Shown: positions 17,434 to 25,641 of the stretch, in pieces
Layout of the letters: each line of letters starts with the position of its first letter
Numbering within the stretch: position 1 is the first letter of the stretch
Source: SZUA-584 sp964441275
GTDB lineage: Bacteria; Bacillota; Clostridia; Christensenellales; SZUA-584
NCBI GenBank assembly: GCA_964441275.1
Contig: CAYTUG010000008.1
Coordinates: 1 to 64,000 of the forward strand
Length of the DNA: 64,000 bases
Reading direction: 5' to 3'
The notes under the pieces: model-generated
What the model was told of the DNA's origin: nothing
Seen by the model: the letters and a program-made list of their open reading frames with translations, nothing else
Database searches by the model: none
Position numbers and translations under genes: made by a program

Positions 17434-17555
17434 ATTGTAGTCCTAATAGTGCGAATATAGCTTCCGATTATATGCCGCTTGCAAACGCTGTTATATTACT
17501 ATATTATTTTAGTACAAAGTTTTTTAGGAATACAATTGGAAGCAGGGTTTGGCAA

Positions 17556-18233
17556 ATGAAGCAGATACGCCTGTTAATTGTAGACCCCGCGGCGGAAATA
17601 AGAGCCGCAATAAAAAATCACGCTGCGCTTGAAAACTTTTTGTCCGATGAAGCGGCCGACGGCATAACGGCTTTAAAGCTATTCAGGCGCAACGACTATA
17701 ATATAATAATTATGGATGCAAATTTGCTTGAGTTGGATGCGTGGCATGTGTGTCAGCAGATTCGCAAGAGTTCGAATGCGCCTATTATCATGCTTTCAAA
17801 TCAAAGCAGCGAGGATGAAAAGCTTTCGTTCTATCAAATTGGAATAGATGACTTTGTTGAAAAGCCTTTCTCTTACAAAGAGCTTATTGCGCGCATACAG
17901 GTTATGCTGCGCCATAGCAAGCAAAAAGAAGATTATACGCCGCGCAGGCTGATATTTGACGGGCTTTGCATAGACAGCGCATCCCGGACAGTTTATATTG
18001 ACGGGCAAAGCGTAGTCCTCACCCGCAAGGAATATAAGTTGCTTTTGTTTCTTGCCAAAAACCCCAACCGCGCCATGACAAGGGATACAATACTTGACGA
18101 AGTTTGGGGGGAAGACTTTTTCGGAACTGACAGAACGGTTGATACCCACATTAAAACGCTGCGCGAGAACATAAAACCGTATCATTATTTTATTGACACT
18201 GTATGGGGGTACGGCTATATGTTCAAGACATAA
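17556..18233 (+). CDS. Response regulator, OmpR/PhoB family (orphan)
   Basis: This 225-residue regulator has a receiver domain (about 1-120) with phosphorylatable Asp54 (IIIMDANLLELD), a conserved Lys in EKPFS, and a C-terminal winged-helix domain. The DNA-binding domain carries LTRKEYKLLLFLAKN and the RTVDTHIKTLREN recognition region. The acidic pocket is unusual: the normal double aspartate reads VDPAAE (Asp10-Pro11), which may weaken Mg binding or phosphorylation. I start it at ATG 17556 because a longer in-frame extension runs through the dead insertion sequence. No histidine kinase gene is adjacent, so its signal is unknown. Confidence 0.87.
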   Translation: MKQIRLLIVDPAAEIRAAIKNHAALENFLSDEAADGITALKLFRRNDYNIIIMDANLLELDAWHVCQQIRKSSNAPIIMLSNQSSEDEKLSFYQIGIDDFVEKPFSYKELIARIQVMLRHSKQKEDYTPRRLIFDGLCIDSASRTVYIDGQSVVLTRKEYKLLLFLAKNPNRAMTRDTILDEVWGEDFFGTDRTVDTHIKTLRENIKPYHYFIDTVWGYGYMFKT

Positions 18234-18252
18234 CAATTTAATTGCGGGCGCT

Positions 18253-18903
18253 TTAATACAGCCCTACGGCTTGCGACAAATCCGATACGAACATAATGCC
18301 CTTTGCCGGTTTATCTATTTGCAGCGTATTGCATATTGAGGATACGATGTTTTGCGTATTATCGGCTTTTGATATGATAAGCACAACTTCTTTTTCCGGC
18401 TCTATTTCTATTGAAAACAGCTTGCCGGTTTCGTGTATGCCCGAACCGCGCGCATTTATTATAGTCCCGCCCCGAGCGCCCGCTTTTTTGGCCGCATCTA
18501 TTACAATTTCGGCGTCTCCTCTTTCCACAACCGTTGTTATTGCCTGATACATTGTTTTTTCCACTTCCTTATTAGTTGATTGCTTGCAATCGTATTTGGA
18601 CACTCCAAATATGCCGCTTAACGGTACAATAAAGGCTATGCCATGGCCTTTTTTTTCGAAGTTAAACTTTTCGTTAAGAAGAATAATTGCTTCATTTGCG
18701 ATACATTCGCTTGTCGCCATAAGCACAACTTCTTTTCGGATATCCGTAATTTCGAGAAAGTTAAGCAGCTTACTGTTTATAGTACCTTTGGCAGGTACGA
18801 TTGTGCCCCCAAGTATTCCGCTTTTTTTTGCTTCGTTTAACACTTTGGTGCCGTATTCGTAATTTACTATCACAACAAGCAGGGAAAATTTGTTGTCATG
18901 CAT
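18253..18903 (-). CDS. Tandem P-II-like signal protein linked to DUF1538 transporter
   Basis: This 216-residue cytosolic protein contains two P-II-like (ferredoxin-fold) domains in tandem, about 1-95 and 115-216. Each has a GILGGTIVPAKG or GARGGTIINARG segment followed by a KEVVL strand, where classical P-II proteins have the T-loop and B-loop. Family members usually lie beside DUF1538 membrane proteins, as here. ATG at 18903 follows AGGAG and starts one base after the membrane gene stop. By analogy with GlnK-AmtB it probably binds a nucleotide and gates the partner membrane protein; neither ligand nor transported substrate is known from the sequence. Confidence 0.82.
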   Translation of the reverse strand: MHDNKFSLLVVIVNYEYGTKVLNEAKKSGILGGTIVPAKGTINSKLLNFLEITDIRKEVVLMATSECIANEAIILLNEKFNFEKKGHGIAFIVPLSGIFGVSKYDCKQSTNKEVEKTMYQAITTVVERGDAEIVIDAAKKAGARGGTIINARGSGIHETGKLFSIEIEPEKEVVLIISKADNTQNIVSSICNTLQIDKPAKGIMFVSDLSQAVGLY

Positions 18904-18904
18904 A

Positions 18905-20299
18905 TTAAGCATCTCCTTTTTTCGACTTGCGCTTATAAATAAGCCCAAGCAACTGCAATGTTAAAAGCGGAGTAAGCGCTACCATTGCTATTACGCCAAA
19001 AGCGTCTTCCAACATATTGGCGCCTCCGTTTGCCCTTGCCGCGCCTTGAGCAAACGCAAGTATAAATGTTGCCGTCATAGGCCCGGAAGCTACGCCGCCC
19101 GAATCAAAAGCAATGCCGACAAAAAGTTTTGGGCAAAATATCGACAGCACCAAGGCAATTATATAGCCGGGCAACAGGTAATGCCATAGCTGTATGCCCT
19201 CTACAAAAATGCGCAGCATAGAGAGAGCAACTGCAAACCCAACGCCTACCGAAAGCGCGATAAGCACTAAACCGTGTTTAACCGCGCCGCTTGTAACGTC
19301 TTCTATTTGGTGGGTCAGCACATATACCGCAGGTTCGGCAAGCACCGTTACCAACCCAAGCACAAATCCGACAACCACAACAAGCCAGTTTAAACCTTTT
19401 GCGGTGATCGTCTGGCCTATTATTGAGCCAACGTTCATAAAACCTGCGTTAACGCCTACAAGAAAAAGCACAAGGCCTATAAACGCATATATCAGCCCGA
19501 ATATCATTCTTTTCAGCCTGAAACCTTTAAGTTTTGCGGACACAAGTTGAAATACTAAAAAAATGATATACAGCGGAAGCAAAGTTACAACCGTATCCAT
19601 AAAGGCAACGGGAAGCTTATGGTAGAAAGGGGAAAGCAAAGTAGCGTACGTTTCGGGAATGCCGCTTGCAAAGCCGCCAAATGTGTTGCCTCCAAAGATA
19701 ATGCTTACAATTAAAACCGGTACTATTGCGCCTGCCGACGCTAAACCAAGCATCCCGAAACTGTCTACCTCCGCGCCCTTGCTGTCTTTTTTCATCGAGG
19801 CTATGCCAAGGGCAAGCGAGAGCATGAAAGGCACTGAAACAGCGCCTGTTGTTGCGGCGGAAGCGTCAAATGCTATGGCGACAAACACCGGCGATGCGAA
19901 TAAGGCTAATGTAAATATGATCAAATATATCACGAAAAGGATTTTGTTTAGCGGAATGTTGCGTATTATTCTAAAAAAGCCTAAGGCTATTGCTATGGAT
20001 ATCCCCAGCGAAACGGCAAAAACCAAAACAAGCTTTGGCATAATTCCGGCAGTTGCAATATCCGCCTGCTGCGCCAAAATATGAAGGTCAGGCTCCGCAA
20101 CAGAGATTACAAAACCAAGCAGCAGTCCGCCCGATAGAATTATCAAATACCTGTTTGATTTGGCTAACGTTTTGCCCATAAGCGAACCGGCGGGGGTTAT
20201 GCCAATTTCTACTCCCAACAATAAAAAAGTTAAACCGATTATTACAAGAACCACACCAATTAAAAATCTTATTAACTCATATGCCGAAAGTGGACTCAC
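18905..20299 (-). CDS. DUF1538 integral membrane protein
   Basis: This is a 464-residue polytopic membrane protein with about 12 hydrophobic segments in two similar halves. Each half has the GVEIGITPAG or GVNAGFMNVG type motif and an AEPDLHIL or AEPAVYVL motif, the duplicated DUF1538 pattern. Substrate is unknown; the P-II partner points to a regulated transporter or channel. The first ordinary start is GTG 20299. However, the frame continues upstream with a well-formed family-like N-terminus (LKEVSLAVLPVAVIVIILNF) to about 20383, where only rare codons (ATT at 20383 or ATA at 20374) can start behind AGGAAAGG. The true protein is therefore probably about 490 residues. It is followed without gap by the P-II gene. 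Confidence 0.85.
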   Translation of the reverse strand: MSPLSAYELIRFLIGVVLVIIGLTFLLLGVEIGITPAGSLMGKTLAKSNRYLIILSGGLLLGFVISVAEPDLHILAQQADIATAGIMPKLVLVFAVSLGISIAIALGFFRIIRNIPLNKILFVIYLIIFTLALFASPVFVAIAFDASAATTGAVSVPFMLSLALGIASMKKDSKGAEVDSFGMLGLASAGAIVPVLIVSIIFGGNTFGGFASGIPETYATLLSPFYHKLPVAFMDTVVTLLPLYIIFLVFQLVSAKLKGFRLKRMIFGLIYAFIGLVLFLVGVNAGFMNVGSIIGQTITAKGLNWLVVVVGFVLGLVTVLAEPAVYVLTHQIEDVTSGAVKHGLVLIALSVGVGFAVALSMLRIFVEGIQLWHYLLPGYIIALVLSIFCPKLFVGIAFDSGGVASGPMTATFILAFAQGAARANGGANMLEDAFGVIAMVALTPLLTLQLLGLIYKRKSKKGDA

Positions 20300-20526
20300 T
20301 GTAAAGTTGAGTATTATTACAATAACTGCTACCGGTAAAACCGCTAATGATACTTCTTTTAATTTTGTATATATGCTATTAATTCACCTTTCCTAATCTT
20401 ATTCTTATCCAATAGTACCAGCGGCTTAAAAAAAGGTCAAATACAATTTAGCATTGATAAATTGCAATAAAAGTTAAATGCTTAAAACAAATATAATTGT
20501 CGTGTCGGTTTTTTAACGCGGGTGCA

Positions 20527-20679
20527 TTATGAATTGCCGTTTTTTGTCGGGGGTGTGGCTTTCATGCAGCTCGGCGGTACTTTTTTGTTTTTGTGGTGCT
20601 CTATACACGCTTCACAGTCCGAGTGCCGCGGGCATTTATAATATCTGCATGGGCAGTTTATTTGTTTTATTTTTTGCAT
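20527..20679 (-). CDS. Small cysteine-rich protein (50 aa)
   Basis: This short gene runs from ATG 20679, eight bases after GGAG, to TAA at 20527. The protein starts MQKIKQINCPCRYYKCPRH and continues with CEACIEHH and PPSC. It has six cysteines, spaced CPC, C, CxxC and C, with several histidines, so a zinc-binding mini-domain is likely. Similar short CPCRYxKCxRHGDC-type proteins occur in clostridial genomes, but I know no function. It stands between the DUF1538 gene and a small HEAT-like gene. Confidence 0.6.
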   Translation of the reverse strand: MQKIKQINCPCRYYKCPRHSDCEACIEHHKNKKVPPSCMKATPPTKNGNS

Positions 20680-20834
20680 AATTAACATCTCCGGTATGGT
20701 ACAATCAATTATACAGCTTAAATTTGCAGTAGCAACTTATAAGGTTATCCTCAAACCGGAAAATAGTTAATATAAAAGGTGATTAAATGGACGATTTGAG
20801 TTAAAATTCGCATTTTGAAGAAAGGTTTGTTTAT

Positions 20835-21230
20835 TTGCGGGAATTGGCGGCATCAAACAATTCCTACCGGCGCAGCATTGGCGTTATGTTGCTTTTAAAT
20901 TTAGCAAAAAGCGATTTCAATCTAAGGCTTGACCGGCTTAAAAACCAAATATTTGCTCTTATGAATGATGAAAAGCTTATTACCTGCCGCCAAACCATAC
21001 AAAACATTTGGAAACTTCCCGTTGCCAATCCGGTTTACGTTGAAGAAACTGTAGAAAATCTTATCGAGTGTTATTTTCATTGCAGACACAACACAGAACG
21101 CGCCAATCTTATAAGACGTGATGTTTTATCAAGCCTGGCTATAATAAACAACAACTATCCAAACTGTTTTGATATCGATAAAATAATAGCTGCGGATACA
21201 AACGATTATTCCGTTACAATTAAACTTTAG
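20835..21230 (+). CDS. Small helical, HEAT-repeat-like protein with upstream in-frame stop
   Basis: The encoded protein, about 131 residues from TTG 20835, is alpha-helical and looks like HEAT or ARM repeats (SYRRSIGVMLLLNLAK, then about 35-residue helical pairs). A better start lies upstream: ATG at 20787 behind AAAGGTG, in the same frame. That frame contains a TAA after five codons (MDDLS, stop) and then continues NSHFEERFVYLREL into the body. Either the gene is a recent nonsense mutant, or translation begins at a downstream TTG with little ribosome-site support. Function unknown. Confidence 0.5.
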   Translation: MRELAASNNSYRRSIGVMLLLNLAKSDFNLRLDRLKNQIFALMNDEKLITCRQTIQNIWKLPVANPVYVEETVENLIECYFHCRHNTERANLIRRDVLSSLAIINNNYPNCFDIDKIIAADTNDYSVTIKL

Positions 21231-21396
21231 ACGATTCTATTCTTAGATTAAGATATCAAAAAATTTACTGTATTATTATGCCAATAATAAAATTAGATTT
21301 AAAAGATTGTACCTTTTGCTTTTATTTCGTTATAATGCATGATATTATTGATTATATAATTCTATGATAGGATATTAAAGAAAGTACGTTTTTTAT

Positions 21397-22251
21397 ATGG
21401 ATAATAATATAATTACAGCAATAAAAAACATCATCGAGAGTACGCAAAATTATAAATTACATTCATATTATTTTGGTCGGAATAGAGCAAATAGTATGGG
21501 CGAGGCGTTAGAGAATTATATTAAAGATATGTTTGCTGGAACTAATAATGAAACTGATGAAAATAAACGTCTTATCAAATTCGAACAAGTTTTTTCCTAC
21601 ATGGGAAATCAAAACAATCCGCCTGATATAATTATTCGAAATAGCGATGCAATAGAGGTTAAAAAAATAGAATCGCCTCTTTCTTCGCTTGCTTTAAATA
21701 GTTCATATCCAAAATCAAAGCTTCTCAGCAATAGCCCAATGATTACTGCTGCATGTCGCAATTGTGAAAACTGGATAGAGAAGGATATTATTTACGCCAT
21801 TGGTGTCGTTAAAAACTTAAATCTTAAAAAACTGTTTTTTATTTATGGGAATGACATTGCTGCAAGTCCGCAGATATATGAACGTATTAAAAAAGTAATT
21901 AGTTCAGGCGTGAAAAAAATACCCGAAATAGAATTTGCCGAAACAAAAGAATTGGGACGTGTTAACCGGGTTGATCCGCTTGGTATTACTTATTTACGTA
22001 TTCGCGGTATGTGGGGGTTAGAAAACCCTACAAAGGTTTTTTCTTATGTTTATACACCATCTCAAAATGCAAAATTTGAGTTTACGGCAATTATAAACAC
22101 ACAAAAATACAATACTTTTTCCTTAAAGGATAGAAATAAATTAGAGAACCTGAGCAATAAGGGATTATCCATTAATAATATTAAAATAAAGACACCAGAT
22201 AACCCATCAATACTAAGAGATGCAAAACTTATTAATTATCAAAGGCGGTGA
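21397..22251 (+). CDS. Type II restriction endonuclease, NgoPII-like
   Basis: This 284-residue protein resembles the NgoPII family of type II endonucleases, which cut GGCC. Visible features are GRNRANSMGEALENY near the N-terminus and a nuclease core with NNPPDIIIRNSDAIEVKKIE, a PD...(D/E)xK active site. It starts at ATG 21397, and its stop overlaps the methyltransferase GTG by 4 bp. The pair is richer in A and T than the genes around it, as expected of a transferred restriction-modification unit. GGCC specificity is inferred from the family. Confidence 0.82.
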   Translation: MDNNIITAIKNIIESTQNYKLHSYYFGRNRANSMGEALENYIKDMFAGTNNETDENKRLIKFEQVFSYMGNQNNPPDIIIRNSDAIEVKKIESPLSSLALNSSYPKSKLLSNSPMITAACRNCENWIEKDIIYAIGVVKNLNLKKLFFIYGNDIAASPQIYERIKKVISSGVKKIPEIEFAETKELGRVNRVDPLGITYLRIRGMWGLENPTKVFSYVYTPSQNAKFEFTAIINTQKYNTFSLKDRNKLENLSNKGLSINNIKIKTPDNPSILRDAKLINYQRR

Positions 22252-23273
22252 AAAATATAAATATTGTCAGTCTTTTTGCTGGTGCTGGCGGTATGGACCT
22301 AGGATTTGAAAAAGCTGGTTTCAACATAATTTGGGCTAATGAATACGATAGCTCTATTTGGAAAACCTATACATCTAACCATACCGCTTATCTAGATAAG
22401 CGAGATATTCGAGAAATAAAATCAAACAAGATTCCGAAATGCGATGGTATTATTGGTGGTCCTCCTTGTCAAAGCTGGAGTGAAGCCGGTACATTGCGTG
22501 GAATCAACGATAATCGCGGTAAACTATTTTATGATTTTATCAGAATATTAAGCGATAAACAGCCTAAATTTTTTGTTGCAGAAAACGTTTCTGGTATGCT
22601 TGCGGACATTCATCGAGTTGCTGTACAAAATATTATGCAACACTTTAAAAAAGCAGGTTATAATGTTTATTTGAAAATGTTGAATGCCACTGATTATAAT
22701 GTTCCTCAGGATAGGAGACGAGTATTTTATATTGGTTTTAGAAAAGATTTCAGATTTGCCTTCAATTATCCAACTGCAAGCCAAAATAAAAAAACGTTAA
22801 AAGATGCAATTTGGGATTTACGAGGTAATGCTTTACCCGCTAAAGTAGGAAACAAAACTAATGGTGATGAGTGCATTATTAACAACCATGAATACATGAC
22901 TGGCGGTTTTTCCACTATATTTATGTCACGTAACCGAGTCCGTAGCTGGAACGAACAATCTTATACAATACAGGCAGGCGGTCGACATGCGCCCATTCAC
23001 CCTCAAGCTCCAAAAATGCTATTTGTTGAGCAAAATAAGCGTATTTTTGTACCAGGTAAAGAAGATCTATACAGGCGTCTATCGGTGCGTGAATGCGCAA
23101 GGATTCAAACATTTCCAGACGAGTTTATTTTTTATTATGACAATATCGCTGATGGATACAAAATGATCGGCAATGCTGTACCTGTCAATTTGGCAAAAGC
23201 AATAGCTGAAAAAATTCTTAGCTTTTTTACACATGAATATGAATGTAATACAAAAAATGTTGCCTTTCGTTAA
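22248..23273 (+). CDS. DNA (cytosine-5-)-methyltransferase
   Basis: This 341-residue C5 cytosine methyltransferase protects the host from the neighbouring endonuclease. The ordered motifs are I (SLFAGAGGMDLGF), IV with the catalytic cysteine (GGPPCQSWS), VI (VAENVSGM) and VIII (QDRRRVFYIGF). After a target-recognition region come IX (RECARIQTFPDEF) and X (IGNAVPVNLAKAI). It starts at GTG 22248 within the endonuclease stop. Target sequence is probably GGCC if the pair is NgoPII-like. Confidence 0.92.
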   Translation: MKNINIVSLFAGAGGMDLGFEKAGFNIIWANEYDSSIWKTYTSNHTAYLDKRDIREIKSNKIPKCDGIIGGPPCQSWSEAGTLRGINDNRGKLFYDFIRILSDKQPKFFVAENVSGMLADIHRVAVQNIMQHFKKAGYNVYLKMLNATDYNVPQDRRRVFYIGFRKDFRFAFNYPTASQNKKTLKDAIWDLRGNALPAKVGNKTNGDECIINNHEYMTGGFSTIFMSRNRVRSWNEQSYTIQAGGRHAPIHPQAPKMLFVEQNKRIFVPGKEDLYRRLSVRECARIQTFPDEFIFYYDNIADGYKMIGNAVPVNLAKAIAEKILSFFTHEYECNTKNVAFR

Positions 23274-23408
23274 GTTGCTTTCTAATTATTTTTAAAATTT
23301 TTTTATTAGAAAATTAACTTATATGTAATAGCATTTTTATTAAAATAGATATGGTCTTTATTGATTTGTTTAAAAAGAAATTCTAAGAAATGGGTGTAAA
23401 GAAGGTGG

Positions 23409-23936
23409 ATGATGAACAGAATTATATTGCATATTGGGGATATTACAAAAATCAAAGCCGATGCGATTGTAAACGCCGCAAACAGCAGCCTGTTAGGCGG
23501 AGGAGGGGTTGACGGGGCTATACACAAAGCGGCGGGGCGGCTGCTTCTTGAGGAGTGTAAAAAACTTGGCGGTTGCGAAGCGGGGCAGGCGAAGGTTACA
23601 AGAGGATATGATCTGCCGTGCAAAATAATTGTGCATACCGTCGGGCCAATTTGGCAAGGCGGGGAAAAGGGGGAAGAGCAGCTGCTTTCCCTTTGCTACC
23701 AAAACTCTTTTGACGCGGCCGTGGAAAACGGGGCAAAAAGCATTGCGTTTCCCGCTATCAGCACAGGCGCGTACGGGTTTCCGGTTTTTAGGGCGGCTCA
23801 AATAGCTGTTAATGCTATCAAAACAAAACTTAAACAGCATCCGCCCGAACTGTTTAACGAGGTAATCTTTGTATGTTTTGATAAACAAGTTGCCCAAATC
23901 TATACAAAGCAGCTGTCAAATATAAATAATGTATAA
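23409..23936 (+). CDS. Macrodomain protein (ADP-ribose/O-acetyl-ADP-ribose hydrolase type)
   Basis: This 175-residue protein is a single macrodomain. GDITKIKADAIVNAANSSLLGGGGVDGAIH is split between the adenosine-binding Asp region and the NAANxxLxGGGGVDGAIHxAAG loop. FPAISTGAYGFP is the phosphate-binding loop. Such MacroD-type enzymes remove ADP-ribose or its acetyl ester. ATG at 23409 follows AAGAAGGTGG. It lies just after the restriction-modification pair but its composition matches the chromosome, so I see no evidence that it belongs to that unit. Confidence 0.9.
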   Translation: MMNRIILHIGDITKIKADAIVNAANSSLLGGGGVDGAIHKAAGRLLLEECKKLGGCEAGQAKVTRGYDLPCKIIVHTVGPIWQGGEKGEEQLLSLCYQNSFDAAVENGAKSIAFPAISTGAYGFPVFRAAQIAVNAIKTKLKQHPPELFNEVIFVCFDKQVAQIYTKQLSNINNV

Positions 23937-24007
23937 AAAAAATTCTTTACGCCAAAGAGTATATTTGCTACTATTTTTATAAAGCGATACAAAAGGAGAA
24001 AAAACCG

Positions 24008-24673
24008 ATGAACCGTATTGTCCCCGAAATTCAAGGCACGCTAAGAAGGAATATGGTAAAGGTGCCGGAAGCGATAAACCAAGTTAGCGGTATAAAAATA
24101 TTTGGCAAGACAATTAAATCACTTCTGTTTACTACCGATATTGCGCTTATAAAAAACTGTGACGCAAATGCCGTTATCGCCGTATACCCTTTTACGCCGC
24201 AGCCCGTTATATCGCACGCACTGATAGCGGTGTCCGACATACCTGTTTTTTGCGGTGTTGGCGGCGGCACCACAACCGGCAAACGAGTGCTTAATCTTGC
24301 AATGGATGCGGAATTTCAAGGCGCGATAGGCATAGTCCTTAACGCCCCGACACCCAACGAAACAATATTGAGCCTAAAAAAGAGGATAGATATTCCCATA
24401 GTTATAACCGTAGTATCGGAATACGAAGACGTCGGCGCAAGGATTCGCGCGGGCGCGTCCATACTCAACGTATCCGGCGCCGCAAAATCTCCTCTTATTG
24501 TGGATATGATCCGAAAAAGGTTTCCCGAAGTGCCAATTATCGCAACCGGAGGCCCGAACGATGAGTCTATACGAAAAACAATAGAGGCGGGGGCAAACGC
24601 TATTACTTATACGCCGCCCACCTCGGCCGAAATATTTAAAAAATTGATGGAAAAGTATCGCAACCAGTTTTAA
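24008..24673 (+). CDS. Unassigned TIM-barrel protein
   Basis: This 221-residue soluble protein has the look of a beta/alpha barrel. A Gly-rich turn VFCGVGGGTTTGKR lies near the middle. The C-terminal half has strand-loop units ending in a phosphate-binding pattern (IIATGGPNDESIRKTIEAG, then NAITYTPPT), as in ThiG- and NanE-like barrels. I cannot name the reaction. ATG at 24008 follows AAAAGGAG. It is a single gene between the macrodomain gene and the convergent rsfS operon. Confidence 0.65.
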   Translation: MNRIVPEIQGTLRRNMVKVPEAINQVSGIKIFGKTIKSLLFTTDIALIKNCDANAVIAVYPFTPQPVISHALIAVSDIPVFCGVGGGTTTGKRVLNLAMDAEFQGAIGIVLNAPTPNETILSLKKRIDIPIVITVVSEYEDVGARIRAGASILNVSGAAKSPLIVDMIRKRFPEVPIIATGGPNDESIRKTIEAGANAITYTPPTSAEIFKKLMEKYRNQF

Positions 24674-24688
24674 ATTTTAATGCAGATT

Positions 24689-25063
24689 TCATAGGCTGTT
24701 TTCAATTAAATCGTCTGTAATTTGCATATGGTTATCGCCGTCTACCCACAATCGTTCCAATCCATAGAACTCCCGCTCTTGCCTGTGAAATATGTGGACC
24801 AATATATCGCCGTAATCAACTACTATCCAGCGGCCTTGCCTGTAACCTTCTATTCTAAGCTGTTTTTTGCCTATGCTGCCCATATAGTTTTGTATCTCGT
24901 CACATAAAGATTTGACATGCACGTCTGAACGCCCGCTGGCAAGTATAAAATAATCCGCAACTATAGTCAGGTGCGTTACATGCAAAAGCCTTACATCCTC
25001 AGCCTTGTTAATGTATAACAATTTAGCGGCGTTTTGTACAGTTTCGTTAAAATAGTGCTTCAA
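24689..25063 (-). CDS. rsfS: Ribosome silencing factor RsfS
   Basis: This 124-residue RsfS/Iojap-family protein binds uL14 on the 50S subunit and blocks subunit joining when nutrients are scarce. Diagnostic parts are DYFILASGRSDVHVKSLCDEI and the C-terminal WIVVDYGDILVHIFH with EREFYGLERLW. The start is a TTG at 25063 that overlaps the yqeK stop (TTGA), behind AGGAGG with a long 12-base spacing, suggesting translational coupling. It is the third gene of nadD-yqeK-rsfS, a common Firmicutes order. Confidence 0.94.
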   Translation of the reverse strand: MKHYFNETVQNAAKLLYINKAEDVRLLHVTHLTIVADYFILASGRSDVHVKSLCDEIQNYMGSIGKKQLRIEGYRQGRWIVVDYGDILVHIFHRQEREFYGLERLWVDGDNHMQITDDLIENSL

Positions 25064-25641
25064 GTTTTAGTTTTTCCTCCTTGCAATAAATCATTGTATG
25101 CCATAATACTGTTAGGATGCAGCGCAAACCCTTTGCGCTTTACAAACTGCATAACCTTTTGTAAAGCAAGCCGCATTGCCGCATCAATATCTTTTTTCGC
25201 AAGCTCTCTGATACTGTCTAAATCTTCAAACTTGCGGGACGGCTCTGTTAAATCCGCAATGTAAACAATTTTTTCGATTAACGACATTCCCGCCCGCCCG
25301 GTGGTATGCCAACGCACCGCATTTAATATATCGCTGTCCGTAATGTTAAACAGCCTGTTGATGATTGCCGCGCCAAGCCTTCCGTGTAACAGCTCGTTGT
25401 TGTTTTTTTCGTACTCATCGGGTTCAATGCCATATTCCGGCGCAATTTTTAACAGCCCTTGTGCGCACATTCCCTTTGCGATATCATGCAAAAGCCCGGC
25501 AATATAAGCCTTGTTTGCATCCGCACCGTGGATTTTAGCTAACCTTACCGCCATGTTTGCGGTGTTAATGCAATGGACGACCCTTTGCGGTTCAAGATTG
25601 TTATTAAGATAAGAAATAAGCTCGTCAGTCTGCATCGGCAT
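25060..25641 (-). CDS. yqeK: YqeK-type HD-domain phosphohydrolase
   Basis: This 193-residue HD-domain protein matches YqeK, a symmetrical Ap4A hydrolase in Firmicutes. The metal ligands are visible in RVVHCINTANMA (His), LLHDIAKG (His-Asp), and HGRLGA and RWHTTG (His), followed by IVYIADLTEPSR (Asp). The location between nadD and rsfS is conserved. The first codons overlap the nadD end, so the three genes form one operon. Activity is assigned from family knowledge. Confidence 0.92.
   Translation of the reverse strand: MPMQTDELISYLNNNLEPQRVVHCINTANMAVRLAKIHGADANKAYIAGLLHDIAKGMCAQGLLKIAPEYGIEPDEYEKNNNELLHGRLGAAIINRLFNITDSDILNAVRWHTTGRAGMSLIEKIVYIADLTEPSRKFEDLDSIRELAKKDIDAAMRLALQKVMQFVKRKGFALHPNSIMAYNDLLQGGKTKT

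Noticed and set aside
17268..17555. A 96-residue N-terminal extension of the response regulator
   Set aside because: It crosses the dead insertion sequence and its right inverted repeat; the receiver domain begins naturally at 17556.
21397..23273. Avoidance of GGCC as support for the restriction target
   Set aside because: GGCC occurs repeatedly across the window (for example twice near 2221), so there is no visible depletion.
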